Part shown: in pieces, positions 52,465 to 61,236 of the stretch
How positions within the stretch are numbered: position 1 is the first letter of the stretch
Layout: each line of letters opens with the position of its first letter
Assembly (NCBI GenBank): GCA_030430495.1
Contig: JAUIKM010000035.1
Span: 1-64,000, forward strand
Length of the DNA stretch: 64,000 nt
Reading direction: 5' to 3'
Origin: a bacterium
Lineage (GTDB): Bacteria; Bacteroidota; Ignavibacteria; Kapaibacteriales; UBA7675
Translations under genes and position numbers: made by a program
The notes under the pieces: model-generated
The model's input: only the letters and a program-made list of their open reading frames with translations
Database searches by the model: none
Told to the model about the DNA's origin: nothing

Positions 52465-54287
52465 AGCTGTTTCTGCGTGTACTTCAATTTGCACGACCGT
52501 TTCGCACGCTGTTCATCCTGACATTTATTGTCAACGGTTTGTACGCGGCCACCACGGCGGCGTCGATCGGCCTGATTAAACTGCTCATGCTGGTTTTTGA
52601 GGTCGAAGGCGGCGCACAACCCGCCCCGACCGGCGCCGACACGCCCGGCAGTGAATTTCTGGAGCCGATCGTGCAGGGCGGTTTTGATGCCGTGTTTAAC
52701 ATGATCCATGCCGAGAGCGAGATGCAGACGCTGTTAAATCTCAGCCTGCTGATTGTCGGTGTGTTTGTAGTCAAAAACATCTTCAAATACCTGGGTGCAT
52801 TGGTTAACGTGCGCCTGGAAGAGGGCGTGATCAAATCGATTCGCGATCGGCTGTTCAAACGCATGAGCGCGCTTTCGATGGACTATTATTCGCAGCGCAA
52901 AAGCGGGACCTTGATTTCGCTTGTCACCAACGACGTCAGCCAGGTTAACCAGAGCATCACGCCCACCTTGCTTTCGATTACACGTGAGCCGATCGAAGCG
53001 TTTATCATGCTCGCCATTCTGCTTGGTTTGTCGATGAAACTCACGCTGATCGCCTTCAGCACGAGTATTATCAGTCTGCTGTTAATTCAGCTTTCGACGC
53101 GTTATTTGCGGCGCTACGCTTCGCGCATGCAGACGGCCATGGCGGACTTTACCAGCGTGCTGCAGGAGATGGTCGGCGGAATAAAAATTGTCAAAGCATT
53201 TGGTCTGGAGAAACTGTCGAACGAACGTTTTACCGAGCAGACGAGCCGCTACGTGCATTCGGCGATTAAACACCGCAAGGTGATTGCGCTGGTGCCGGGC
53301 ATTAACGAGCTCTTTGCGATTGCCGCGCTCTGCGCCGTTTTGTTCGTCGGCGGGGGAGAAGTGTTCGAGGATAAAATGCCGGCCAGCGACCTGATCGCTT
53401 TTTTGTTTTATCTCTTTGCCATTATGTCGCCAATTTCGCGCATGGCGCAGATCCCGACGCGCATCCAGCGCGGCCTGGTCGCGGCCGAGCGCGTGTTTGA
53501 GACGCTGGACCTGACGCCCAAAGTCAAAAGCGGCAAGGAGCCGATCGAGACGTTTGAGAATGCGCTGACAGTTGAAAATCTGGGTTTTGCGTACAACGAC
53601 GACGCCGTGCTGAGCGAGGTGAACTTTTCGCTGGAGCGCGGCCGCAAAATCGCCTTCGTCGGCCCGAGCGGCGGCGGCAAGTCCACGATGGCCAACCTGC
53701 TGATTCGACTGTACGATCCGCAGGAAGGCGCGATAAAAATTGACGGGCGCGACATCCGCTCGCTACAGGTGGGCGACTACCGCGGTCTCTTCGGCGTCGT
53801 GGCGCAGGAGCCGACTCTGTTTAACGACACGGTGGCGAACAATATCCGCTACGGCAAACCCGAAGCCACGGACGCGGAGATCAAACACGCGGCGGAAATC
53901 GCCAATGCGGCGGAGTTTATCGAGCGGCTGCCGCAGGGCTACGAAACGCCGATCGGCGACCGCGGGACGATGCTTTCCGGCGGCCAGAAACAGCGCCTGG
54001 CGATAGCGCGCGCGCTCGTGCGCGACCCGGCGATTCTGATTTTTGACGAGGCCACTTCGGCGCTCGACTCCGAGTCGGAAAAACTGGTGCAGGACGCAAT
54101 CAACCGCGTGCTGCGCGACCGCACGGCCGTGCTGATAGCGCACCGACTTTCGACTATCGCCGACGCTGATCAGATTCTGGTGTTTAAAGGCGGGCGCCTG
54201 GTGGAGCAGGGCAATCACGCCGAACTGTTAAGCCGGAACGGCGTCTACAAAAACCTCTGCGACGTGCAGTTCATGGGCCAGGTCTGA
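52461..54287 (+). CDS. MsbA-type ABC exporter (fused membrane and ATPase domains)
   Basis: This is 608 residues if translation starts at TTG 52461, which overlaps the glycosyltransferase stop as TTGA; the frame extends upstream but only over the previous gene. Six membrane helices occupy residues 1-330. The ATPase domain has Walker A GPSGGGKST, signature LSGGQKQRLAIARAL, Walker B ILIFDEATSALD and the switch His in IAHRLST. Family members flip lipid A-core or other lipids across the inner membrane. Coupling to a heptosyltransferase-like gene supports lipid A or lipooligosaccharide export. Confidence 0.92.
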   Translation: MKLFLRVLQFARPFRTLFILTFIVNGLYAATTAASIGLIKLLMLVFEVEGGAQPAPTGADTPGSEFLEPIVQGGFDAVFNMIHAESEMQTLLNLSLLIVGVFVVKNIFKYLGALVNVRLEEGVIKSIRDRLFKRMSALSMDYYSQRKSGTLISLVTNDVSQVNQSITPTLLSITREPIEAFIMLAILLGLSMKLTLIAFSTSIISLLLIQLSTRYLRRYASRMQTAMADFTSVLQEMVGGIKIVKAFGLEKLSNERFTEQTSRYVHSAIKHRKVIALVPGINELFAIAALCAVLFVGGGEVFEDKMPASDLIAFLFYLFAIMSPISRMAQIPTRIQRGLVAAERVFETLDLTPKVKSGKEPIETFENALTVENLGFAYNDDAVLSEVNFSLERGRKIAFVGPSGGGKSTMANLLIRLYDPQEGAIKIDGRDIRSLQVGDYRGLFGVVAQEPTLFNDTVANNIRYGKPEATDAEIKHAAEIANAAEFIERLPQGYETPIGDRGTMLSGGQKQRLAIARALVRDPAILIFDEATSALDSESEKLVQDAINRVLRDRTAVLIAHRLSTIADADQILVFKGGRLVEQGNHAELLSRNGVYKNLCDVQFMGQV

Positions 54288-54582
54288 GGCGTGCGTGCGG
54301 CGGCGCTCGCACTGCGCCGGTGCGGATCGGACCTCTGGCGCATATCGCCGACGTTGAACGCCCGACGCGGCGGCTCGGGGCTGCTGCGGGACCTGAGGTT
54401 TCGCTCCCGCTGACAAACAAAAGCGGCCTTTTTATCATCAGGTCGGCAGAGGAAAGATCGAGGGGCCGCGCAGAACAAAAGCGCCTGCAGAAGGCGTTGA
54501 AGCGGCGGCCGGCGAAAAAATCTTGCGTAAAAGGCGTGCCGGTCGGATATTTGCAGTTCGTTCCGGCCAGTCGGAACGTCCC
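54288..54582. other. gap between the ABC exporter gene and tRNA-Ser
   Basis: No gene is seen here. At 54405-54435 it carries copy 5 of the A-rich intergenic repeat (CCCGCTGACAAACAAAAG), followed by CGGCCTTTTTATC, a possible weak terminator. The tRNA promoter should lie in the last 100 bases. Confidence 0.5.
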
Positions 54583-54665
54583 GGAGGGTTCGCATAATTG
54601 GTATTGCAGCGGTCTTGAAAACCGCCGGGCGCAAGCCTGTGGGGGTTCGAGTCCCTCACCCTCCG
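54583..54665 (+). tRNA. tRNA-Ser (anticodon TGA)
   Basis: Acceptor arms GGAGGGT (54583-54589) and ACCCTCC (54658-54664) pair fully, with discriminator G. The anticodon stem GCGGT/ACCGC encloses loop CTTGAAA, giving anticodon TGA. The variable arm is long, as in class II serine tRNAs, and the T arm carries GGTTCGAGTCC. CCA is not encoded. The AT-rich mobile region begins right after it, so its 3' end is the likely attachment site. Confidence 0.96.
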
Positions 54666-54679
54666 CTTCTAAAACATCT

Positions 54680-54712
54680 AAGCCCTTGTAAATCAATGAT
54701 TTGCAGGGGCTT
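54680..54712. repeat. long inverted repeat just inside the element
   Basis: The 16-base arms at 54680-54695 (AAGCCCTTGTAAATCA) and 54697-54712 (TGATTTGCAGGGGCTT) pair with two G-T wobbles around a single central A. It lies 15 bases past the tRNA and is followed by TATGTTTTG. It may terminate the tRNA transcript, or be part of the recombinase site (attL arm or core). Confidence 0.7.
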
Positions 54713-54932
54713 TATGTTTTGAGTCATACATATTTCATACACTTTGAGCGTGTTTTTTGAGCAATTGAAAATTTCTGCATTTTTTTTCAATTCGCCCGCA
54801 CATTCCCAGCAATTTCAATCTCATTTGCGGAACTGCTACGAATTTCTCCGATACCAGCGACGGTTGCTACAAACAAAAAGAGCCGATCAAAAAGACCAGC
54901 TCTCTGTTCCTAACCATCATAATGCCTATTTC

Positions 54933-56510
54933 TCAGGCTTGCTCCACCTTCTGCGCTCGCAACAATCGCCGCTTCATCCGACGGTTTTCAAACCACCGTT
55001 TCATCGTCAACCGCACCGGTTTTAAGTTCCGGTAGACATACAATGCCTCATTGTCCTTGAGTCGCCGTACCTCGTCCGGCGTCATAAGTTTGCGTTGTGA
55101 CAACCGTTCTCGCGCTGGACTGTCCGTCCCAAATCCGTCCTCGTTGTACGTAACGGTTGCGTCTCCGGCAATACGGCTCAAGCGTTCTGCAGTGTCTATG
55201 TCGACACCTGGCAACACCAGCAAGGAACTACAATTGCTCTGGATGGTCTTCGCTTCACTGTCTCCGTAGCGGTTCAACTGCGCAAGCGACTGTACACCCA
55301 ACAGCAAACTGACACGGTACGACCGCGCCAATGTGATCGTATTGGCAAAATCAGGTATCGGAGGAATATTCGCGAACTCGTCCAACAGAAAGAAAATCGA
55401 ATGGTCGTCCTCTGCCGGTTCCTCTAAAGCAAAGTCCAGCAGTTGTTTGTACAAGATCGTAAACAAGAATCCAAAATCGCCCATACGCTTTGGCGGCACG
55501 TTGAGAAACAACACTGCTCCATTTGGTGCGGTTCGCAATGCCTCGAAATCCAAACTGTCTTTGCCCTCGGTTACCGCTTGAAAGATAGGATCATTGCACG
55601 GATCAAGTGCGACTCTTGCGTTTGATAAAATTGACCCTCTCGGCTCTGGTGGCTCATTCAAAAAAGCCTGATACGTTTGCATGAGTTTGTCCGGTAAATA
55701 CTGTGCCAGAATCCTGTCCAATACTTTTTGCTCCGGAGTGCCGATCAGCTCAAGCCAGAACGCCACCGTCGACAAGTTGCGTAAATCAACCTCATCTAAT
55801 TTCCACGCGGCAAATAGCAAGATTGTCACAACCCTTTCTGCCCCCTTCGTCCAGTAGGAGTCTTTTTGTTTTCCGGTGCTAAAACTTGCTGAAATCAGGA
55901 TACGAGACAACTGCTTTATATCAGAAAGATCGCGACATCTATGCAGCGGATTAAACACCGCTGACTTGGTCGTATCGGATAAATTGAGTGTCAACATTTC
56001 GTAGCCCTGTGCACGCAGATATGGTGCGGTTAACTGCTGTATTTCGCCCTTAATATCTGTTATCACCATCGAATGCCCGTGCCTCGCTAAATACACCACA
56101 TTCGGAATAAAGACTGACGACGATTTACCGCTGCCCGATACACCGACCATTAACATGTGGTGAAACGAACGTTCTTCAGAAAGTCGCTTCTTTTTGCCGT
56201 CTAAGAGTAAACCTTTGTTTTTGCGACGAAAAAACTTCCGCATTTCTCGCCTGCTCAGCCAATCGGCTGAACCGTACAAGTCACTGACCTGGGGTGAGCC
56301 GGATACGAGTTGTTTTACCAGTCGAAACAAGGAAACGAAAAGCCATTTGATACACTTGAATACCCACTTGAACAGCCAACGAACGGGCTTCAGTAAGCCC
56401 CATACGCCACCAACCCGTTTGGTAAAACGAGGAAAAAGCCAGTTCACAATCAGCGTTAAGAAGAAGTACAGTATCAATGCCGTCAGAATAATTTCCAGCC
56501 ATGAAGTCAT
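54933..56510 (-). CDS. type IV coupling protein (VirD4/TraG/TraD family)
   Basis: This is 525 residues. An N-terminal membrane helix (LEIILTALILYFFLTLIVNW) precedes a hexameric ATPase domain: Walker A MVGVSGSGKSSSVFIPN, then MVITDIKGEIQQLTAPYLRA, and Walker B FFLLDEFANIPPIPDF with the sensor-like LGVQSLAQLNRYGDSEAKTI. The protein links the relaxase-DNA complex to a type IV secretion channel. Its start overlaps the relaxase stop by four bases. It is the last gene before the tRNA end. Confidence 0.93.
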   Translation of the reverse strand: MTSWLEIILTALILYFFLTLIVNWLFPRFTKRVGGVWGLLKPVRWLFKWVFKCIKWLFVSLFRLVKQLVSGSPQVSDLYGSADWLSRREMRKFFRRKNKGLLLDGKKKRLSEERSFHHMLMVGVSGSGKSSSVFIPNVVYLARHGHSMVITDIKGEIQQLTAPYLRAQGYEMLTLNLSDTTKSAVFNPLHRCRDLSDIKQLSRILISASFSTGKQKDSYWTKGAERVVTILLFAAWKLDEVDLRNLSTVAFWLELIGTPEQKVLDRILAQYLPDKLMQTYQAFLNEPPEPRGSILSNARVALDPCNDPIFQAVTEGKDSLDFEALRTAPNGAVLFLNVPPKRMGDFGFLFTILYKQLLDFALEEPAEDDHSIFFLLDEFANIPPIPDFANTITLARSYRVSLLLGVQSLAQLNRYGDSEAKTIQSNCSSLLVLPGVDIDTAERLSRIAGDATVTYNEDGFGTDSPARERLSQRKLMTPDEVRRLKDNEALYVYRNLKPVRLTMKRWFENRRMKRRLLRAQKVEQA

Positions 56511-57382
56511 GTGTGTCTCCGTTGAGAATGGGTGAGAGATTGGTTCTGAGTGATGGAGTCCAATTGCCGCATACGCTCTTCATAAGTGTTGAAGCGTTGG
56601 TGCATGCGGTTGTAATCTTCTTGCAATTGCAAGGTGCGCAGTCTGGCGCGGATACCGTCAAAATGAGCCGTGATAGTATTGCCGCGTTGAACTAATTGAA
56701 TCTGGTGTTCATTGAGAACTTGTTCCAATTCTTCAAAAGTAACTAAAGATGAATCAGCGAATACCTCGGTTAACACTTCCTTCAGTATGTCTTTCTTGCT
56801 AGGAGCTTTCGTTCGGTCTTTGAGAAAATATTCCTTGTCACCGATGGAGTGCGTTTGTGCCTGTTCTTGCTCCTGCTCCTGCTGATTGTACCGTGTCGGC
56901 AATTCCAGTTCCGGAAATTTTTTCTGAACAAAGCGTTCCATTTGACACTTTATGACCTGAAGCTGCTGTGGCGTAATGCGTACCTTCTGTTTGCTGCCCA
57001 CAAAATTTGGTGAACTGAGAATGTGATAGTGGATATGCCCCGAATTAACATGCAGTGCACCGTAGCTCAAAACGTCACGCCAATAGGTATCCGTGAAGTA
57101 TTGCGCCGCTTCGGTTAGTATCTCGCATTGCCGTTGTAATGGTATCTTCTCAACTCTCTTGAGAGAAAAGATATTGTGCCGCAAGCGGACACCGTTTTTA
57201 CGCTTGGGGACATATTTCCGATCGTTTTCAATAAATCGTTTCGCAATGGCGGCCTGATCCATATGGTCAACCAGATTGAGATTGCGGGATAGGTAGTGCC
57301 CGCCCTGATCGTGATCAAACAAATACTGCACCATAAAGGTGAAGTTCGTCCGCTGCCCTTGTGTTAAGAGTTTGATAATCAT
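56507..57382 (-). CDS. relaxase (MobA/VirD2-like nuclease)
   Basis: This is 291 residues from ATG 57382 (MIIKLLTQGQRTNFTFMVQY); the frame runs further upstream inside the MobC-like gene. The three-His metal motif is clear: ALHVNSGHIHYHILSSPN (about residues 115-130). The catalytic Tyr should be among the N-terminal residues near FMVQYLFDHD. After the nuclease domain comes a Gln-rich linker (RYNQQEQEQEQAQ) and a helical C-terminus. It would nick oriT and lead the strand into the recipient. It overlaps both neighbours by four bases. Confidence 0.87.
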   Translation of the reverse strand: MIIKLLTQGQRTNFTFMVQYLFDHDQGGHYLSRNLNLVDHMDQAAIAKRFIENDRKYVPKRKNGVRLRHNIFSLKRVEKIPLQRQCEILTEAAQYFTDTYWRDVLSYGALHVNSGHIHYHILSSPNFVGSKQKVRITPQQLQVIKCQMERFVQKKFPELELPTRYNQQEQEQEQAQTHSIGDKEYFLKDRTKAPSKKDILKEVLTEVFADSSLVTFEELEQVLNEHQIQLVQRGNTITAHFDGIRARLRTLQLQEDYNRMHQRFNTYEERMRQLDSITQNQSLTHSQRRHT

Positions 57383-57801
57383 TGTGGTGGCGTTTGTGTG
57401 AAAATGAGAAACTGTTTTTCCAGACGATTCAATTTGGAGTGAATCTGTTCTAAAGTGCGGCGCACTTCTTTGGGTAGATAATGAAACTGTCCGGTCTTGG
57501 CTTCGGCGTTGTAATTCCTCGCAATCTGATTTACAAGATTGCCATAGTTGCGCAGTATTCGGATAACATGTTGCAACGACTCGGCGGTCGTGCACGGCAC
57601 GACAAACGTGCCATTGTGATAGGCAACAGCAAATTGCTTTAACAACTTCGCCACTGATGTTTTCTCCTTGTTCGCCGCGCTATCGAGCGTGGCAAATTCT
57701 TTCACCGACAACGTCACCACTACCCGCCGCCGGCGGTTTTTATTCTTTTGGTAGTATTCTCGCTGGTAAGCCTGCTGCTGATCTTTGTTTTTGTATGGCA
57801 T
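57379..57801 (-). CDS. MobC-like mobilization accessory protein
   Basis: This is 140 residues. A basic N-terminus (QREYYQKNKNRRRRVVVTLS) is followed by a ribbon-helix-helix-like segment and the phrase IRILRNYGNLVNQIARNYN, typical of MobC/relaxosome proteins (NxLNQIARxxN). Such proteins melt oriT DNA beside the nick for the relaxase, whose gene follows with a four-base overlap. AAGGAAA precedes the start. Upstream lies the candidate oriT. Confidence 0.82.
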   Translation of the reverse strand: MPYKNKDQQQAYQREYYQKNKNRRRRVVVTLSVKEFATLDSAANKEKTSVAKLLKQFAVAYHNGTFVVPCTTAESLQHVIRILRNYGNLVNQIARNYNAEAKTGQFHYLPKEVRRTLEQIHSKLNRLEKQFLIFTQTPPQ

Positions 57802-57989
57802 GATCGTGTTTCCTTTAGTGGTGATGTTGTGAAGAGGGTTCGAGGGAAACTTCCCTCGCCAGTGTACAATTTGCTGCGTTCATCCGACGCTCTGCGATTG
57901 GGTTTGACGCCAAATTGTTAACTGGCTGTGCATGGAAGAATTGGCGGACTGTGGGAGTGTCCGCCAATATCTGCATGCACTGTCTGAAG
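57802..57989. other. candidate origin of transfer (oriT) with two hairpins
   Basis: The gap directly upstream of the mob genes contains CGAGGGAA/TTCCCTCG (57841-57858, loop AC) and ATTGGCGGAC/GTCCGCCAAT (57940-57968, nine-base loop), both perfect. Between them is AT-richer DNA with GTTCATCCGACGCTC, which could hold the nick. The second hairpin could instead terminate the gene at 57990-58385, but no strong U-run follows. Confidence 0.5.
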
Positions 57990-58385
57990 CTATTGTCTCA
58001 TGCGTTGCATGAGCTGTTGTTCCTGCGTCAGTCGACGCGATTCGCTCCATTCATCGAACAATGTCTGAACCTCGGCACTGCGAAACCAGAAATGTGAATC
58101 AAGATAGTTTGTGTAAATCTCATACTCTGGGGGATACACTTCGCTATAGCCGGTGCGTTCAAACAGGACTTCGGATTGTTCTCGCAGAAACTGCTGAGCA
58201 ATGCTGTCGAATGCCTGATATATCAAAACATTGATGTCCTCGATCTTTCCATTAGAAAGCTCTCGGGCTTGTTCGATATTGCGCTCTAGGTCGATGTCAT
58301 TGGCGTCATACAGGTCAAGCAAGAATTCAAGATCAAGCGAGCCGCATTGGAGCAAATCACAGAGCAGCATGTCTTGTGTATTCAT
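57990..58385 (-). CDS. hypothetical acidic protein of the mobile element
   Basis: This is 131 residues and largely helical by composition (LLQCGSLDLEFLLDLYDAND, NVLIYQAFDSIAQQFLREQS). Acidic residues predominate except for a basic Gln-rich end (SRRLTQEQQLMQRMRQ). No family is recognised. It lies between the excisionase-like gene and the mob genes on the same strand, so a role in excision, transfer or its control is possible but unsupported. Confidence 0.65.
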   Translation of the reverse strand: MNTQDMLLCDLLQCGSLDLEFLLDLYDANDIDLERNIEQARELSNGKIEDINVLIYQAFDSIAQQFLREQSEVLFERTGYSEVYPPEYEIYTNYLDSHFWFRSAEVQTLFDEWSESRRLTQEQQLMQRMRQ

Positions 58386-58463
58386 GTGGATTGGTGGTTA
58401 AGGATGGTGTAATCGTATCGGTTAAAAACCATTTAAAAATGGCAGATAGTGAACTATTTTCGA

Positions 58464-58775
58464 TCAGCTATTGCCGGTGATTTTAGCGGCAACCGGCAAC
58501 GCCATCACCTCGGAACGCTTGAAATACACTTTTCTTCCGATGCGATAGAATGGCAGGCGTTTTTCTCGCTTCATCTTGTGAATAGTCGGTTTGCTTACCC
58601 GTAGAATTCGGCATACTTCCGCGATGGTGATGTAGTCATCATCTGCGGGTGGTTGCAGTTTCAGATTTTCAATGGTGATTTGAACGGTCTCCTGTACGGT
58701 CTCAAATACGATCGCTCTGAACTCATCGAGCGTGAGCGATACGAACATGGCGGGCGTGTTTTGGGTATTGAACAT
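58464..58775 (-). CDS. excisionase-like helix-turn-helix protein
   Basis: This is 103 residues. After an N-terminal helical stretch (LDEFRAIVFETVQETVQITI) comes a MerR/Xis-type winged HTH: YITIAEVCRILRVSKPTIHK, then KREKRLPFYRIGRKVYFKRS. AAGGAG precedes the start at good spacing. Proteins of this HTH_17 type in Bacteroidota conjugative elements control excision or mobilization genes. It is divergent from the TPR/LuxR regulator. Confidence 0.82.
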   Translation of the reverse strand: MFNTQNTPAMFVSLTLDEFRAIVFETVQETVQITIENLKLQPPADDDYITIAEVCRILRVSKPTIHKMKREKRLPFYRIGRKVYFKRSEVMALPVAAKITGNS

Positions 58776-59012
58776 GTCAGTCTCCTTGTCGATGGTGGTT
58801 CAAATGTTCGGCATTGGTGGTGCCTGTCGCTGCTGGTTCGCTGGGTGAAGCGGAAAAATTCGCAACGTAGTTCTGCACTACAGAAGAAAATACAGGATAA
58901 TTATTGAAAAGAATCAACCAAAAAAAGCCTGTCGTTGCATGATTTCAGAAAAATGGTGCAAATTCAAAGCTATAATGACTCACTCAGATGCTCAATTTTT
59001 TCAGGTGCCAGA

Positions 59013-60653
59013 ATGGTGAGGAATAGAAATCAACAAAACATGGAGCTTCAGGCACTCTTGGCCGAAGCACATGAATTTCATTCGACCGATCCCCACAAGT
59101 CAATAGCTGCAAGTGCCAAGTCTCTGGAGCTGGCCATAAAAATCGGGGACAGACAGGGTGAAGCGCAGAGTCACATGTACATCGGAATTGCGAAAATAAT
59201 CTTGGGGCAGTTCGACGCTGCGGTGAATATTCTATCCCATGCTATCTCAATTTTCCGAGAACTTGATAATTGGCTATACCTGGCAAAGTCATTCCGTCAC
59301 AAAGGAACTGCTTATCTGATACCGGGAAAATACCTACCCGCAGCACAATGCTTCTTGGAATGCTGCTCTGCGAGTCAGGCACTTGAGACGAAAGATGAGT
59401 ATCATCTGGCTCGACTTTCTTTAGGACAAATACACAGCGTACTCCAAGACCATGACAAAGCATTGAAACTCACTTACGAGAGCTATCAATATTTTCATGC
59501 AACACAAAATCGTAAGTATCTGCCCTTGAGTTTGAAGAATCTGGCAAGCTGCTACTACAATATCAATGAATTTAAAAAGGCTCTTGAGTTCCAAAATATT
59601 GCAAACAAACTTCGGGACGCTAATCCTTGGCATGTTTCAAGTGATCTCCTCAATCTGGCAATCATGTACGTCAAGACCGGTAAACCGGTAAAGGCACTCA
59701 AATATTTCCACAAAGCGTTGGATCATAACGCAAAGCACGGTTTTGATGCGCAACGGGCTTCAGTCTATTTTAACATGGGAGAGCTTCACAGAAAGTATTT
59801 GAAGAATCCGGATGAAGCACTTTCAGCATATACGAAAGCCTTGTCAATTGCTGAAGAGCACAACAACAAAAGAGATGAGGTATACATTCGCAAAGGACTA
59901 GGACAGCTATTCATTGCGAAACAACAGTGGGGGAAAGCCGAAGAACAACTCCAAAAAACCTTGAGGCTTGCTGAGTCTTCAATTGAACCGATTGTGTGTA
60001 GCTCGGCAACCTATCTGCTCGCAACAGTGTATGAAAATCGTGGTGATTTTGATCAAGGGTACAGATTTCTCAAGGAGCACATTAAATATCTGGAACAATT
60101 GAATGATGAAAGTAAACAAAGAGCAATCACACTGTCTCAAATCGCGACCTATCAGGCTGAACAGCGGAGAGAGTTGACTGAGAAACAACTAGGTGAGCTA
60201 GCCAGTAGGCTACGTTCTCAAAGAACCTCGCTCCAAAACACCGCCAGCCTTCCGGCTATTGTTCAAGCGTTGCAAAGTGTTGTCGATATGAAGCCTGAAC
60301 GAATACGCGGCGAGCTATCCTCACTCATTGCAAAGTTTGAACAGGAGAATGATGCTGCCACAAATCAAGGAATCGGCTTTCTCTGGCAAGACCTACGGGC
60401 TTCCGTTGCTGATACGATAGCGCAGGCGATCACCAAGAAATTTCCTGAAGTTGGTCTCTCACCTCAAGAACAAAAGGTCTGTGTTCTATTGCGAATGGGA
60501 TTCACCAACGAAGAGATCAGGACTGCTCTTGACATCCCGTCGGTACGAACGGTCGAAACATTCAAATACAGAATCAAGAAAAAGTTGAAAGTCGAAAAAG
60601 GACAGAATTTGTCCGTCGTCATCATGTCAGTGCCATTGCACGGGGAATACTAG
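59013..60653 (+). CDS. TPR-repeat regulator with LuxR-type HTH
   Basis: This is 546 residues from ATG 59013 (AGG eight bases upstream); the frame opens 26 codons earlier. About nine tetratricopeptide repeats occupy residues 10-400 (for example GEAQSHMYIGIAKIILGQFD, SVYFNMGELHRKYLKNPDEA). A helical linker and C-terminal HTH follow: VGLSPQEQKVCVLLRMGFTN, EEIRTALDIPSVRTVETFKY, RIKKKLKV. No membrane helix or sensor domain is visible, so it is probably a cytoplasmic DNA-binding regulator that responds through the TPR surface. It stands divergent from the excisionase-like gene. Confidence 0.85.
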   Translation: MVRNRNQQNMELQALLAEAHEFHSTDPHKSIAASAKSLELAIKIGDRQGEAQSHMYIGIAKIILGQFDAAVNILSHAISIFRELDNWLYLAKSFRHKGTAYLIPGKYLPAAQCFLECCSASQALETKDEYHLARLSLGQIHSVLQDHDKALKLTYESYQYFHATQNRKYLPLSLKNLASCYYNINEFKKALEFQNIANKLRDANPWHVSSDLLNLAIMYVKTGKPVKALKYFHKALDHNAKHGFDAQRASVYFNMGELHRKYLKNPDEALSAYTKALSIAEEHNNKRDEVYIRKGLGQLFIAKQQWGKAEEQLQKTLRLAESSIEPIVCSSATYLLATVYENRGDFDQGYRFLKEHIKYLEQLNDESKQRAITLSQIATYQAEQRRELTEKQLGELASRLRSQRTSLQNTASLPAIVQALQSVVDMKPERIRGELSSLIAKFEQENDAATNQGIGFLWQDLRASVADTIAQAITKKFPEVGLSPQEQKVCVLLRMGFTNEEIRTALDIPSVRTVETFKYRIKKKLKVEKGQNLSVVIMSVPLHGEY

Positions 60654-60858
60654 GGGGCACGATTACCCATTTTCTTCATGTACGTGTTTTGTACGTGTTT
60701 TTTATTCGAATCAGGAAGTTTCTTCGTTTCGCCGCGACGAAATCAGCACTACACCACAGATTTAGATGTAGGCATGCAAGGCAAATGTTAGATTTTACCG
60801 GTGAAAAGCCAACATGCCTTTGAAAGCTCCTTTGCACTAGAAGATGAGGTCAAACTCA

Positions 60859-61236
60859 ATGAAAAAGCCGCAAGACAGTTCGATAAAAGAACTTGGCATT
60901 CTTGAACGTGATGAGTTCGTTTTGGTGGGGCGTATTCGGTATTCCGAAAGCTATTACCGCTTGATAGGCGATAAACAAAAGCAATACCATAAGAGCATTG
61001 AGGCGATATTGGACGAATGCAACATTGATGTCGTTCTACTTCTCGATTCAACGGGATTCACCAGCCAAGTCATCGGGATCTATAAAACAAGAAAGTTAGA
61101 AAATCTCCAACTGTTCTTCTCGAAGTTAAACAAGCTAAAATATAACCGCTACGCGACCGCTGAACTCGAAATCTGTATTTGGAGGGAGTCTCAAGACTTT
61201 ATCAAAGAGTATGGCTTGGGTGAAGGCAATGGATAA
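60859..61236 (+). CDS. hypothetical protein of the mobile element
   Basis: This is 125 residues from ATG 60859, chosen because GAGG lies eight bases upstream; an earlier ATG at 60844 lacks a site. The product (ERDEFVLVGRIRYSESYYRL, NIDVVLLLDSTGFTSQVIGI) alternates strands and helices. I recognise no family. Its end overlaps the next gene by eight bases, implying a functional pair. The upstream gap contains GTACGTGTTTT twice in tandem (near 60677-60700), a possible control site. Confidence 0.65.
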   Translation: MKKPQDSSIKELGILERDEFVLVGRIRYSESYYRLIGDKQKQYHKSIEAILDECNIDVVLLLDSTGFTSQVIGIYKTRKLENLQLFFSKLNKLKYNRYATAELEICIWRESQDFIKEYGLGEGNG

